A stretch of 64,000 bases of DNA from Zygaena filipendulae (GCA_907165275.2 OU015651.1:12236501-12300500), one strand, 5' to 3'; shown: positions 1 to 13,389, counted from the stretch's first letter. The notes: generated from the letters alone by a model not told the origin. Numbers and translations: made by a program.

Positions 1-540
1 TGTAATGTTTTTGGGGGGGAGTATAGTGTGTATCTAAATGTATAATATAATCTTTTAAATGTATAAATATAATGTAATTTAATAACAATAGGTTAAGCAA
101 TCATGTTACTAACAAAATGATCCAAGTTGGTTATAAATAAATAAATTATTATTATATATTATTATTGTGACATTACAGATCGACAACTCAATTTTGTTTA
201 GATTTAGGTAGGTACCTTTTGATCGATATTTTTATGATCCATACTCGCCACCACGCTCGCCACGCTATGCTGCGCCGCGTGACATCTGACCTTTGGTTGG
301 ACACTGGACACTTTATACCATGACTATAATATTGTATACAGTAAGCTGTATTGTAAGCAGTATTGTACGAAGTCAGGTCTGCACTCACCAAATACGAGCA
401 GCAACATCCCATCTTTTATGTAGGTAGGTACTTAGGTATTTCGCAGAAGAAACTAAAACATTTGAAAATTTTAAATCTCTAGTTAGTAGTTACTCTTGTG
501 ATGATTGTAACTTTAAACAGATACACTTTTACAACACTAA

Positions 541-690
541 GGAAGTAATAATAATAATAATAATAAACTCTTTATTGAACACCACTTAAAAATAAACAAT
601 TACAAAAACAATATTACTACAAGGTGGAACAATCGGCGGTCTTATCGCTCAGAGCGATCTCTTCCAGACAACCATTGGGTGCATAGGGAA
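541..690 (-). mobile_element. 3' end of a non-LTR retroposon (SINE or LINE), minus strand
   Basis: An ATA-repeat tail, then AACTCTTTATTGAACACC, then a core with AGCGATCTCTTCCAGACAAC. The same core recurs at 8940-9000 (minus), 49340-49500 (plus) and 51655-51810 (plus), each time followed on its own 3' side by AATAAA-like sequence and a short-unit tail. Confidence 0.55.
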
Positions 691-823
691 AATTATAATC
701 TAGAAGGAAGGCGGTGTTATAATATATAATAATACTGAGCATAAACACATCAACAATATATAAGTACCCACTCATATACTACACATATACATATATATAC
801 ATAGTAGATACCTATCTTTCTAA

Positions 824-1154
824 TCCCTACTAAAATTATAAAATAAATGCGAAAGTAACTCAGTCCGTCTCTCTGTTACCTAAGCTTTCACGCCTTAACG
901 GCTCAATCGATCATCATGAAATTTTGTACACACGTTCTCAGAGGTACAGAAAAGGACATAGGGTTTAATTAGGCTTTAATTCTTTTTATCCCCGAATTCC
1001 ACCAGGAATTTTAAAATTAGTGGCCATGAAATATCATGAAATTTTGCATAGACACTGTCAGGTGTATGGAAAAGGACATTTAGGGCACTTTGGATCCCGG
1101 CATTCCTGCGGGATCTCCGAAATTTCCGCGAGTGAAACCGCGGGGAACAACTAG
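824..1154 (+). mobile_element. Helitron-like non-autonomous element
   Basis: Starts TCCCTACTAAAATTAT and ends with GAGTGAAACCGCGGGGAACA then CTAG. Part of the core (GATCATCATGAAATTTTG, CAGGGGTA-like, GGACAT) appears twice, so two copies may be fused. There are no terminal inverted repeats, a 5' TC, and a 3' hairpin close to CTAG. Confidence 0.6.
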
Positions 1155-1418
1155 TAGGTAGGATATAACAGGACAGGACCTGATAAGCGAATGTGACTTA
1201 ATTTGTTTATTACGCTTTCACGCTTTAACGGCTCAACCGATCACCATGAGATTTCGCATTCACGATGTCAGGGGTACAGAGAAGGACAAAGGGTACTTTT
1301 TATTAGTGGCTCAAACGAAATTAGTGGTAAGTAGGTACGCAAAACGGCAACAAATCGAGAACACGTTTTAGTTATCTGTTACATTCGAAGCACATAATAT
1401 TTTATGTGCTATAATATA

Positions 1419-1988
1419 TCTATACTATAATAAAAGAGTAGAATCCGCGATTCTGTACCTTGAATATTTTTACCTAAAATTGAGAGGGGTGGTAAAAGAA
1501 GAGTAAAAAAAAGTTTTTAAAATTCTTTTCTGTCTGTCTGTCTGTCTGTTCGCGATAATCTCCGCATCTACTGAACGGGTTGTCATGTAGTTTTCAGTAG
1601 TAGATTAAGCTAAGAAAAATATAAGCTTTGTTTCATCGAAATAGGACACAGGGGAAAAAGTTATCATCATTTAAAGACTTCAGCGCAATGCAATGGTCGA
1701 AAGCTTCGATATTATAATGTTGCATAACGAACGTCATAAAACCTTTTTAGAGTTATGCATATTTTTTCTTTTGAATTGATTTTTCGCGAAATGACAGTTT
1801 TAAGGCTTGGAGCTCAGAAAAATAACTGTTATTGTTCTGAGGCTTGGAGAGACAGATGATGTGATTATATTTTCTTTGAGACTAAAGAGTATATAACCAC
1901 TACGTTTTAAGAGTGAGAAAATCTAACGTCATTACTGTCATTGCAATGGTTGAAAATTCACGCGGGTGAAACCGCGGGCACCAGCTAG
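1419..1988 (+). mobile_element. Helitron-like element, longer variant
   Basis: Starts TCTATACTATAATAAAAGAG and ends GCGGGTGAAACCGCGGGCAC-CAGCTAG. The interior (TCTGTCTG runs, TTCGCGATAATCTCCGC) differs from the short family although the 3' hairpin end is shared. Confidence 0.6.
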
Positions 1989-2570
1989 TTTATAAAAATC
2001 TAAATAAAAAAAAAATCTCTAAAAATGCTAAATGTTATTATGCTCTAAATAATCCGAAGATATTTTAAGTCTTTGATATTATCAGTAGGTAAAGTAATAT
2101 TTGCGAGATCGTTTCGATTTTTAGGAAACACGTTAAGATTTGCATTAATTATTAGATTAAGGAATTGGTTACGAATTTAATAAAATAAAATATTCTATAG
2201 GTACATTTCTCCTATATATCCGTTCAGGCGTTTTTGCGTGATTGAGTAACAAACATCCACACTTTCATATTTATAGGTAACGACCAGCATTTTTTTTAAT
2301 ATCTCGAGTTCCAGGTGGAATTTCGAAAAAATCGAAACATGAGTATCTAAGTTAGACCCTTAGAAATACAACAAAAAAAACCGCATTCAATTTGGTGCAG
2401 TAGTTTTTGCGTAGCACGAATAAAAACATACTGACAGATAGACAGACAGACAAAAATTCTAAAAAACGGTATTTTTGGCTTCTCTCTCATAGAGTCGCCT
2501 AAATTATTTTTTTCTTATTTATCTCCCACGTACAGACATCGACCTGTTACAATTTTATTATATGTATAGA

Positions 2571-2763
2571 CTAGTTGTTCCCCGCGGTTTTACCCGCGGT
2601 AATGTTGAAGTTGCGGGAATTCCGGGATAAAAAGTACCTACCCTATGTCCTTTCCTGTAACCCCTGTAACGTGCATGCAAAATTTCATGACGATCGGTTG
2701 AGCCGTCAAGGCGTGGAAGCCTACCAAACAAACTCACTTTCGCATTTATAATATTAGTAAGGA
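2571..2763 (-). mobile_element. Helitron-like non-autonomous element
   Basis: Minus-strand copy. CTAG at 2571 is followed by the CCGCGG-containing hairpin, and the far end reads AATATTAGTAAGGA, the complement of the family's TCCTTACTAATATT start. Confidence 0.7.
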
Positions 2764-4495
2764 TTATTTACGTTTACTAGACTTTGCTGGTGTGTGATTC
2801 ATTTAAAAAAGGAAAACAGTTGGTAGGTATATAATAATGAATTTTAAATAGATAGGTAGGTAGGTACCTATTCCAACAAGTAGGTATAGGTAACTTAAAT
2901 CGTAGTACTTTTTTAATTATAGTTTAACCTTATTAATTATCTAGGTACCTACCTACCTACATTCATTCATCATCATCGATCAAAACCTATGAATGAAAAA
3001 CGGTTGAGGGTAATTACTAATAAAATAAATAGAAATGTTACTTACCAGATATAGGACACACACCCAGCTGAGTTACCTACTTGATTGTGATACCGACTCT
3101 GAGTCTGGTCTGTCGAGTACCTACATAGGTAGGTAGGTACCTAGTGTTTTGATTATACGTAAGTTTTGAATATTATATTATATAACTATACCTCAGCAAA
3201 ATAAGCACTACCACTAAAAAAAGAAAGATAGGTAAGTATCTATAGATTGTAAACTTGAAAATGGAATGGGATCTGGGGAACAGTTCACAGTGATAGAAGA
3301 GAATATTGAATAACGAATAGTTTTAAGTTTTACAGTTTTACTACGTCTTACCTTACACCACACGGCACACACAATAACGACTTGTTAGTTGCGTTCACAA
3401 ACTACTTAGAGATACTACCGTATCAGACGGACACCTCCCCTACATTCGTTTCGGCCCTTATCACAATCACAAACTACTTAGAGATACGTTGCATTGCGGT
3501 TGCGGCCAAGTTGCGACCACAAATTAACTAGACTTATCACAATACTACATAGGCCATAGATAATACAATACATAGGCGTTGACGTACATATGTAGTAGGT
3601 AGGTGCATAATTTGTTTATTCACACCATAAATAGATATAATATAGTGCAGTTTGAACGTAATAACATTTAACAATTACATATGCATATCATACGAAAATT
3701 ACAAACTACCAACCAACCTTACTTAGGTACTTGGGAATTCCCCGAAGTCCGAAATCCTAATCATAAACACAGACGAATAAGAGAACATACTGTTCAGACG
3801 GTCATCTCAGGAACATCGGTGATGGACCTTATGCTACAATTGAACGTGACGTCTATATTTTTTTTAAATAGTCCAGCTCGTCTGATGTTTTGTTTTTTTT
3901 TTAATGTCAGCGCGGCAATGAAAACTTAAATGAACTCAGTATGATGCTTACCTTTTTTAATGTCCGCAAGGCAATGGTAAAAGAGGAGAACTGATCAAGT
4001 ATAAGTTCGCTCTTTTTTAATTAATTGGATTGTTAAGGATATAAAGAAATAAAAATAAATCGTACTTGTCATAAAAAAATATTTCTTGGCACCTTTATTT
4101 CTTAATTTTTTCTTTTTTTTTTTTAAAGCATTTTGTAGCATCGGCGGTAATTCTCTTTTTTCTAATCGTACTAAATCAGTCCCTTTCAAAGTTTTATTAA
4201 ACACATCACACCAATTATATATGTATAAACAAAGTAATGGTAATATTTAAAAAATAATTAAGAACAATTTCCCTGTTGACAAAGTAAAATAATATTTTTT
4301 CATAATAGTTCACAAGACTGAATTTAAGTCAAATAGTAGCAGTATTTGGCTGAATGAATGAGTTCTTATTAAAATAATAATAATAATAATCCACTTCACA
4401 ACACAGACTACTAAATCCCACAGTAAGCTTGTGTAGTAGAAACCAATCAAACATGGTCTATACTACATGTAAGTACATATATATTATATTATAGG
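2764..4495. other. AT-rich intergenic DNA, no gene recognised
   Basis: Contains TAGGTAGGTACCTA-type low-complexity motifs (2820-2960, 3120-3140), a short repeat (AAACTACTTAGAGATAC) near 3400 and 3472, and a motif ACAGACGAATAAGAGAACAT at 3770 that recurs near 6792. A weak 82-codon frame (3681-3929) has no recognisable product. Confidence 0.5.
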
Positions 4496-4696
4496 CTAGC
4501 TGTGCCCCGCGGTTTCACCCGCGGTAATTTCGGAGTTCCTGCAGGAATCCCGGTATAAAAAGTAGTCCTTCTCTGTACCCCTGACAACGTTCATGCCAAA
4601 TTTCATACAAATCCGTTCAGCCGTTTTTGCGTGATTGAGTAACAAACATCCAAAATTCCAAACATTCACAATTTCGCATTTCTAATATTAGTAGGA
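4496..4696 (-). mobile_element. Helitron-like non-autonomous element, full length
   Basis: About 200 bp. CTAGCTGTGCCCCGCGG at the left is the complement of the 3' hairpin end; the right end is CATTTCTAATATTAGTAGGA. A good representative of the short family. Confidence 0.75.
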
Positions 4697-5400
4697 TATA
4701 CAAATTACAAACAAACACACTTGAATTGAATGCTAATATTGACATAAATGTAAGGTGCTCATTCACCGAGAGCCTTTTGTGTGTAATGTAATAAATGCAA
4801 CGATTTTGAGAAACAATGCTTAGTTATGAGCTTCTGAATTGTTACACTCGAATGCTTGCGACGAATGTTGACTATGAAAAATACTACGAACATTAAATAT
4901 AGTTCGAAAGTATAGATACCTGATTCTAAGGAGTTTGTTAGGGTCCCTCAAGAAATCTCTGTGAGAGTGAACAAACTTGGATAAACGCCAAGTTTACTGG
5001 ATAGTTTACTGACATCACAGTTCATGATGCCCTGAGAATTGATAAACTTGAACCGATGTGTTTTTTTTTTCTTCATTACGAGAAAACCGGTGAAATTTAA
5101 CGTCCTTTCGTAAACTGGTGTACGTGGGCACACAACTTCTAAAAATACCAAATTCACTGAATTTGTGCATGCAAAGTGGCGGAACTAAATCGACGCAAGC
5201 ACTTTACCATAATAGAAACACCAAAAATACTATTTATCTGGATTTAAGAGGCGTTAAGTAATCGACGCGAACAGTTTCCATAAAAACAAAAGACTTAAAA
5301 AATACTCTGTGCAAAAGACCTAGGCAAGGTATTGCGAGAGCGAGACTTGAGCGATTGACTGACGGATGCCATAAAGAAAAAATTTTAATAAAAAAATTAA

Positions 5401-6496
5401 AACCGACTTCCAAAAACACAAAACTAAAAAGCTAAAAATAACAAAATACCGATTTAATCCAAAAGACAAAAACACACGTAAGATTACAGCGGGCTTGTCA
5501 CCAAATTCAAACCGATCAGTGGTAGCACAAAACAATAATAATCTTACGTATTTTTTGTCTTTTGAATTAAATCGGTATTTTGTTATTTTTAGCTTTTTAT
5601 TTTTAGCTTTTTAGTTTTGTGTTTTTGGAAGTCAGTTTTAATATTTTTGTAATTTTTTTTTTATTTCTCGCTTTTAAGTGACTTGGTTCGTAATTTCTCT
5701 AAGTTACAGCCTAATGTAAACTGCTCATCACCTTTTACAAAATATTGCTTTTCCCGACGCAGTGACGTTAATTGTTGAGGAGTTCTCCTAGTACATCACC
5801 ATCAGTTCCTCTTCACCATGTACATTGTGACAAGCATAAATTGTTTAGAAACCATATTAAAGTTAACGATTCGGAACCCGTGAAATACCTATTATTGAGT
5901 AGTTCCAATGACCATCTGTGGTCTTTATCACTAGTCCCACTTCTTCAAATTTTGCTTTCCGAAAGCAAATAAACGATTTACTATAAAAAATACAAAAATC
6001 GCTATAGGTTTACCTATAATTTATGAAAAGTTCCCTCGATTACTCCAAGTTCCCATCATCAGATCTCGACTTGGTGACAATGGGATCAATTTGGGAGTAT
6101 CCCCTTTCAAACAAAAAAACAATTTTCGAAATCGCTCCAATCGGAACCCGTGAAATACGTATTATTGTTGAGTAGTTCCTATGACCATCTGTGGTCTTTA
6201 TCATCAGATCCACTTCTTCAAATTTTGCTTTCCAAAAGTATATGAATGATTTACTATAAAAAATACCGAAATCGCCATAGGTGAACCTATAATTTTTGAA
6301 GAGATCCCTCGATTCCTCCTAGATCCCATCATCAGATCCCAACTTAGTGGCAATAGGACCTACTTGGGAGTATACCCTTTTATACAAAAAAAAATTTCCA
6401 AATCGATCCAACCGTCTTCGAGTAATCGGTGAAAATACATAAAAAAAACCATACATACAATCGAACATAGAACCTCGTCCTTTTTGGAAGTCGGTT
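5401..6496 (+). mobile_element. Composite foldback element, copy 1 (AACCGACTTCC ends)
   Basis: Begins AACCGACTTCCAAAAACAC and ends TTTTTGGAAGTCGGTT. The left third is an inverted repeat around a short spacer with CACCAAATTCAAACCGATCA. The right part has two imperfect tandem units of about 280 bp starting at TTCGGAACCCGTGAAATAC or similar and ending in a TTTCAAACAAAAA tract. Related copies lie at 39545-40801 and 43699-44992. No transposase frame is visible. Confidence 0.7.
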
Positions 6497-6499
6497 AAA

Positions 6500-9300
6500 C
6501 AATGGCCGCAGGCCGGGAGTGGATTTCAATAAAAAAAACTTTCAATGAAAGATAAATGTGACTTAGTTTTCTTTGCCTTTTCCGAAAGAGGTAAATAAAA
6601 AAATAAAAAATGTACGTCAAAATCAAGGGTGATAGCGGGGGAAACGAAGCGGGAGAAGGGACAAAACGTCATGTTCAAAAGTAGCGCTGTCATTCACTAA
6701 GGTTGAAATTTTTTCCTTGAACATTGCCAGGTGTGATCATAAATTAACTAGACGTATCTCACACGCACACAGTACTTTTTAATATAATCCACAGACGAAT
6801 AAGAGAACATATAATCGGGTCGGCGCGCGGCGTAGTGTTGTCACTTGTCAGGCGACAAAAAATGTTACCAGATGACAAAAAAAGAAAATTAAGTACTTAC
6901 ATTCCAGTTTACGTAGGTATATTTTCAATCAAAATACTTTATTGTTTAAGTAATTAAGAACAACAAGTAAATAACAATAAAGTTAATTAAGCCTTATAAT
7001 ATGTCTATCCGTCTTTTGAAGCTATGAAAAAATCAAACTACTAAGTTCAGGTAAAAAACGATAAGTACGGCTGTTTATGCCGCAAAAACATAATAATATT
7101 GACACTTCAAAATTTATAGGGTAGGTAGATATCTACGTACTTTGTGTTGACTAGAACCGTCTACGTCTTCGTTTCCGTCTCCGTCTACGACTAGAACTCT
7201 GGGCAAGTATATCGTCTTATACTATAAAAGTAGAGGGAAAAATCTGAAAACTGTACAAATTTTTATCATGAAAAAATGAACAAATAAATTAACGGTAATT
7301 AATATTTGAAATTACGATATTTTACGTGTATTAGGTAGTCAAAAATACCGCGCATCTACGATTTAAACTACCATGTACACTGTACCTGGTAACATTCGAA
7401 GTAGACTTGAACTCGAGATCATTGAGATAAAGTTCAAATTCGAATATTAAATCGAGATGAAGTCAAGTTGAGCTATTCTCGTTATGTCGAAGTCGACATT
7501 TCTCAAATGAAAGCAGTTCGAATTGCTTCGACTGGTCGGGAGCGGTCAAGACGTAAGTTTCGAATACGAATCTGCTTAAATATCCAATAGCGGTGTGTTC
7601 TTCTTCTTCTTCTTCTTTTTTCAATATAGCAACACTCAACAGACGCCTTGGATAGGTAGGCGCACTATTCATATTTCATGCCATTGTCAGTCAGAGAAAA
7701 CAGTGAACAATTAAAAAAGCAAATAAGTATTTGTTAGAACAGAATATGAACAGATTCAGAAAGATTATTGTCATAATCCCTAAGGAACCTACTATAAATA
7801 TATAGCGGTTACATGCGTGACAGATGTTGTTGTTTTTTAAATGATAGGTAATATCATTTAATTAATTAATTGTGCATTTAAATGCACATGTAAGAAACTG
7901 CCACTGTTGCAAAAGAACATAAAATAACAGAGTCCACTTGAAAAAACACAAAATTTAATGAAGGAACCGACGCCTTTAGTTCCCACCAAAAAACGATAGC
8001 ATAGAAAAGATTCCTGTAAATTATCATGTACCTACCTATGTATTATAACTAAGTAATACTTCTATGTATTGGTGGTGTTTTCTATTAGAATTAGAACCTT
8101 GGGCATATCTTATAGAGTAGCTACAACATTTCTTAAAAAATAAATGTTAAAATAAAAACGGAATAGTAAAGCAACTCTGTGGTTTTCAGCTATGTTTATT
8201 AAAGCATAAAAAAAGTTTAGCTTCTTTTTATGTCAATAATATTTTTTTTACTCCAGTAACATTATTTTCTAGCTCATCATGGCTCATTCACACTCGCGTA
8301 GGTACGAGTCGCAAGACGACGCGCGACGCGGGGTATGAGGCGATAGATAGTGTGATAGGGTACTTGCATGAACTCCAGTCTATTTTAAAGATATATAGCC
8401 TACTTAAACAAAGCAAGAAAAAAAAATGCATAAATTAATTAAATAGAGCGTTTCAAAGTTCCTCCTTTTCACTTTACCGGGCCGAAACGCGGAATAAAGT
8501 CACTAGTTAAAAATTACGCCTTATTAATCTGTGATGGAGGTGTCACTGTCGTACTGACAGAGAGATAACTTCAATATCCAAAAGCGAAATAAAGGTTGAA
8601 TTGTGTCGAGTTATATCCAAAAGCTCCAGTAAAGAATCGAAATGCATCTTATATACCGATGCATTTTTAAGTAAAAAACTTCAGAAATAGGGAAACATGT
8701 GTTAACTTTATGCACTTAGTTTCTTTTGCCTTCCCTGAAAGAGGATAATTTTTCATAATAAAATAAAAGTGACGTAATATGTTAAGCGTGGCTGTGGTTG
8801 GTGTTTCGTTGCAACGTTCCGTTTTACAAAATTAAAAGTTGAATTTTTCGGAAACTATTGCTAATTTTTTAGTAAATCTTTTACGATACCTAATGCTTTT
8901 CTAAGGATCTATTTTTGAAATATTGACACAATTTCTTATTACAAAAGACGGTCTTTTCTTATCGTTTACTAGCGATCTCTTCCAGACAACCTTTAGGTGG
9001 ACAGAACAAAAACAAAAGTTTTATAATATGATTCGGTATAACAGAAATCAAAAAATATTATAAAAATATTTACCTATAATGTAATACCTATATTATAATT
9101 TATTATAGTAATAAAATATAATAAGTAATAACTAATAATCTATCTATAATACACAACAGTATGAAAGATACATACACCCGTAGATATAAAATATACTCGT
9201 ACACACAGAAAAATATATACATACAATATAACTATACGTGCAACTACATGCAACTATACATACAATATACTAATGTTATAAATGCGACAAAACACAAATA
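6500..9300. other. Intergenic DNA with scattered repeats, no gene recognised
   Basis: Includes a TTC-repeat tract (7594-7620), a retroposon 3' end on the minus strand (about 8940-9000), and a motif around TTTCTTTTGCCTT or TTTCTTTGCCTTTTCC followed by GAAAGAGG at both 6565 and 8720. Open frames here are short and unlike any protein I know. Confidence 0.45.
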
Positions 9301-9317
9301 GGGATGTTGACTACTAT

Positions 9318-9580
9318 TGAAAATCAAAATTCTAATTAGTCCGTCAGTTAGAAAATAAAAAAACAATAGGCACGTATTTTTTGCTTTTTTAAATAAATTA
9401 AAATATACAGAGATAAAGGGCATTAAAGTTTAGGATGAGGTGGTCGTGACGTCACTAACCACAAAACCACCATACAAACTGTCAAAATAGTGACGTCACG
9501 CGAAATTTCAACTCAATATATCGCCGTTATTTTTTGATTAGGTAAAAAAAGAAAAAATACGTGTCCAATATTTTTTAATA
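9318..9580 (+). mobile_element. Interspersed repeat with TGACGTCAC core, copy 1
   Basis: Shares with 46463-46735 and 47412-47745 the order AATTCTAATTAGTCCGT, CACGTATTTTTTGC, AGATAAAGGGCATTAAAG, a TGACGTCA-type core, TTTCAACTCAAT, CGCCGTTATTTTTT and AATACGTGTCCAATATTTTT. The outer inverted repeat seen in the third copy is not recognisable here. Confidence 0.6.
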
Positions 9581-10127
9581 ATAATAATAATAATTTATTT
9601 ATTTATAACCGACTTGGATCATTTTGTTTGTAACATTGCTTAACCTAATAATCTACAAGACGGACTAAAAAATAAAAATTAGTCAACATGCCCATTATGC
9701 ATAAGTATAAGTAGGTACCTACCTACTAGAAATATTAAGATTAGACATGGACCAATTAAACTTGGTCCATGGATTAGACTACAGCAAGTTACCTACGATT
9801 CTCGAGTCAGGTGTAGGTATGTATGTTTGTGCACGATTATCTCGTGTTTGGCTGAAGCGATTTTGATACGGTTTTCAGGAAAGTATTTGTTACATTCCGG
9901 AAAAGTTTTAAGTATAAGATTTTCATGAATCGGTTCAGCAGTTTTTTTTAGAATCCTGAAAAAACTTAGCCACCGTACTGATTCACCGACTTTTAACCCA
10001 AAACTTAAAATAAATGAAAAAAATAAAAACAATTAAAACAAAACAAAAACGATTAGGTACTACTTAATTTCTTAAAAAAAAAAGGGAACGACCTTCAAAA
10101 AGTAAACCCACTGAAAATCACAAAATA

Positions 10128-10547
10128 ATGTTTATAAGCCCTACCTTGGCCCCACCACCATCTGGGTATTTATCTACTTATATTTTTGAAGTTCCATCTG
10201 TAGTTGAAAACACAAACATCCGAACACAATATCGCAAAGTTGCGCGGCGCCCATACATGACTGGATATTTTGTAAGGTCAGTGCACAGCGCAAGTATTTT
10301 CACTTGCTTGCTAGGAGCAAGCAGATTTCCTAAAGAGAGATATTTCCCGCCAGTTTTCCACGAGATGCCAAGCGGTCCGGGCGCGCGTCGGATGTTGGAT
10401 CTCAGCACTATCGCCGCGCGATATTTGCGAACTTCACATTCAGTTGAGAAAAGTTATGAAACGATCCTGAATTCGATTAGAAATTTATCTACTTACCTTA
10501 TCATACCTAAATTAATGGATGTTACCAAGGTCCCCATAGTTCATTGA
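10128..10547 (+). other. 139-codon open frame of unknown status
   Basis: The longest frame outside simple repeats, GC-rich elements and the receptor. It encodes a basic protein with no hydrophobic segment and no family I recognise. The opposite strand is also open for 76 codons (10178-10408). Flanks are repeat-rich (CACGATTATCTCGTGTTTGG near 9832 looks like transposon DNA). It may be transposon-derived or chance. Confidence 0.2.
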
Positions 10548-11429
10548 AGACTAATGATCTCGAATATTTTTTCTGGACATAAACGGTGGAACAAAGTTTA
10601 AGTGACTGATCATAGTGGCCGTAGCAAATGGTAAGCTATTTTAATCCTTATAAGCATAGTGTCTCCAGCTTCTACAACAACAAAAATAAAAAACTTAGGT
10701 AATAAGTACCTATCTTAGGTAGGTCTTGTCTTTATTTTTTCTATTGAGAGATGTAAATAGGTACAGTAAATCCATTAATGTCAAGTTCATTTATCAATGA
10801 TGGAGTACCTAGATACTGTGTAGTTTCTAAAAATCCTGATTTCCAGGAGTCGATCGTACTATTTTTGAACGATTTTACCGAAACAGAACTCTGAAAGTCA
10901 CATAGGTTTTTAGATTTCCTTGGATTCTGATACCTAGGTACTCCTCCAAGTTCGGTCAAAGGTTAATCAACTGTCTTTTAAACAACAGTTGAATCGTCTT
11001 CTTTAAAATGATAATTTAATCAGTGCGGCAAAAAATTTTATTGCTCAAAATATTATTTAAATATTTGACGTTTTGACGGATATCGTAATGTCGTTAGGAA
11101 ATAGCGCGATCGGCTTTGCGTGCTGAGTGTGGGTAGGTCAAAATACTTATTAATTCCATGGGGTAGGTACAGTGGAGTTTAGGCATCGCATAGGTCACTT
11201 AACTAAGCGCACCTCATATTGTAAACTTTTGTGTGGTAAGTTTATAATATTATGTTGTTTTTTCCTAATAAAGTTTATTTTATAAATCACGAATACACAT
11301 TGTAGGTTGTAGCATTCTGCTACACTATCAACCTTTTTATTATTTTTCTTTTTGAATGTCATTTTTTGGTTTTGAAAAAGGGAGGTGTCAAAAAAAAAGT
11401 GGATTTTATTTTGACTGCTTGGAGACCAA

Positions 11430-11624
11430 AGATAATATTATAAATGTGAAACTGGGGATGTTTGGATGTTTGTTACTAAATCACGCAAAAACGGCTGAAC
11501 GGATTTTGATGAAATTTGGCATGCACGTTGTCAGGGGTACAGAGAAGGACATAGGGTATTTTTATACCGGAATTCCCGCGGGAATTCCGAAATTACCGCG
11601 GGTGAAACCGCGGGGCACAGCTAG
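11430..11624 (+). mobile_element. Helitron-like non-autonomous element
   Basis: Starts near AATATTATAAATGTGAAACT, carries GGATGTTTGGATGTTTGTTA and ends GGGTGAAACCGCGGGGCACA then CTAG. It contains the two-copy GGATGTTT motif that is expanded in the 26.8 kb array. Confidence 0.72.
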
Positions 11625-12519
11625 TAATAAATAAAACATCATTGTTGAAGACTAAAATAATGTATTTGTATTTATAATTATGATATTATAAGTTATTATC
11701 GAAGAAACTGGGACACATTATCTTTTATTTCCACTGGTTCTCCAGGCAAATGGACAGTGAAATAATAATTGTAACTGTATTGAAAGCGATCGGTTTGCGC
11801 TGGTATTGCTGAATGCTGACCCAAGTTCAGAAACGGCCAGATCTTGATTGGTGCTGTAGCGACGGGAGGTACATAAACAGAAAGTTGTTATTCTGTACAA
11901 GACTAAAAACTTAAGTAGGAAGCTATTGCCTTTAGGTACTGCCATTTGTTGCTTTAAATATGTAGATATTAATTCAAATAAAATAAACCCAAAATTTTTT
12001 TGTTTAAGTGGCATCTGAGTCTGACGAATAATAATGAAAATTAAAAGCAAAAAAATCATAAAAAATAAAATAATAGATACAAAAGACACGAAATAAATTC
12101 ACTTCTCACAAGAGACTGCAAAAAATGCTCTCATCACTCTGATAGACATAGACATACTTAGACATACACAATACGCATAATATCTTTATTCGGCATCACA
12201 GAAGTACTTAAAAGTAAAAACATATAACATTTAACAATAAACAATAATCGCCTAGAAATTTTTGTGATGCCGAAATGGACACCGACTCAGCAATTACAGT
12301 CGCGTAAAACGCTGGCTGGTAGCTTTGTTGTTGAGGGTTTGGACACTGTGTATGATCCGGGCGCGGATCTAGAGGGGGCAGTGGGTAGATTCGCGCCTGG
12401 TAGATAATAGATATATCATCCTCAGTCAACCGTATCTACTCCCGCTGCTGGAAAAAGCCCCCCATAATGATATCTACGACGACCGGTCCGGTTGGAGTCC
12501 TTGTGGGTGTTTCTTGGCT

Positions 12520-12536
12520 ACCTTGGGTACCAACCT
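12520..12536. repeat. Target-site duplication, left copy
   Basis: accttgggtaccaacct, identical to 13373-13389, flanking the GC-rich retroposon. Confidence 0.8.
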
Positions 12537-13372
12537 TTTTTTTTTTTTTTTTTTTTTTGACCCAGGGAAAATGCTTTATGCATACCACCGCCCCCGGGCC
12601 GGGGCGATGGTTATGTGGGACTCTGCCCTGATAAGGGCAACCCGCCCTGAGAAGGGCGGGAATGCTACCCACTAAAAACCCTGGGGTGTTCCTCCTCCGC
12701 GCCTGTTGCCGGGGCCACGGGAATCGCTTTCGCATGCTCCGCAGCCCCGACGGCGCCAGCCCGTTGCCGGGCTCCTCCTCGAGGGGCACGAGTGCCCCTC
12801 AGAATGACGACGATGCGCCGGAACACGCGACGCACCGCCGTCCTCCTCCCTCTCGGGGACCTTGTGCAAAGGACGCCGGTCGGGCCCATGACCGGCGCCC
12901 AAGGCCCCCTGCGACGGGTCGGGTCAGTGGCCCCGCCGCCCACCACGACGGCCGCAGAGGGTGAGGAGGGCCGACTAGCTCCGCGCCAGCACTCCCCTCC
13001 CCCCGCAGCCCCTCCGCGCCGCCAATCACCGGGGCGGCCCCGTCGAGGCCGCAGAGGAAAAACGTCTCCACGGCCTCTAACCCTCAGCCGCGGTGCTCCC
13101 CGAGCCACCGCAGCCCGCCTCAGTGGCGCCGCCGCCCCGGAGGACGACGGCGCCACCTACTCGGGCCGCCTCGACCCCGTGCTTGCCGCCTGCAAGTGGG
13201 TGAGACGGCCCCGTCCGGTGCCTCATGTCGGGCGCAGCGCCGTCCCCCAGATCAGCGCCGCACCCGGCATTCCGGCCCGCCTCTGGGTCCCTCTTAGCTT
13301 CACCGTGGGTGACGAGTCCACGGTTACTAGAGCCCCCCCGCCACGACAAGGCGGGGACCCAATTCGGGGGGG
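12537..13372 (-). mobile_element. GC-rich non-LTR retrotransposon insertion with poly(A) tail and perfect target duplication
   Basis: Read on the minus strand it ends with CATAAAGCATTTTCCCTGGG and a run of about 22 A (poly-T 12536-12558). It is flanked by identical 17-bp direct repeats accttgggtaccaacct at 12520-12536 and 13373-13389, the signature of target-primed reverse transcription. It is strikingly GC-rich against the AT-rich surroundings. Several overlapping frames are open (up to 199 codons on plus, 163 on minus), but none shows an endonuclease or reverse-transcriptase motif, so it is internally deleted, 5'-truncated or non-autonomous. The 3' part (GGGTTTTTAGTGGGTA, then GGGGGCGGTGGTATGC) resembles 3' UTRs of lepidopteran R1-clade LINEs as I remember them. 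Confidence 0.68.
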
Positions 13373-13389
13373 ACCTTGGGTACCAACCT
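13373..13389. repeat. Target-site duplication, right copy
   Basis: Identical to 12520-12536. It is followed directly by three CCTAA-type units (13386-13402), the insect telomeric repeat read on the C-rich strand. Confidence 0.8.

Noticed and set aside
11718..12089. 123-codon minus-strand frame beginning with a hydrophobic stretch
   Set aside because: The hydrophobic start comes from an A/T-rich tract, there is no family resemblance, and no splice or transcript signal supports it.
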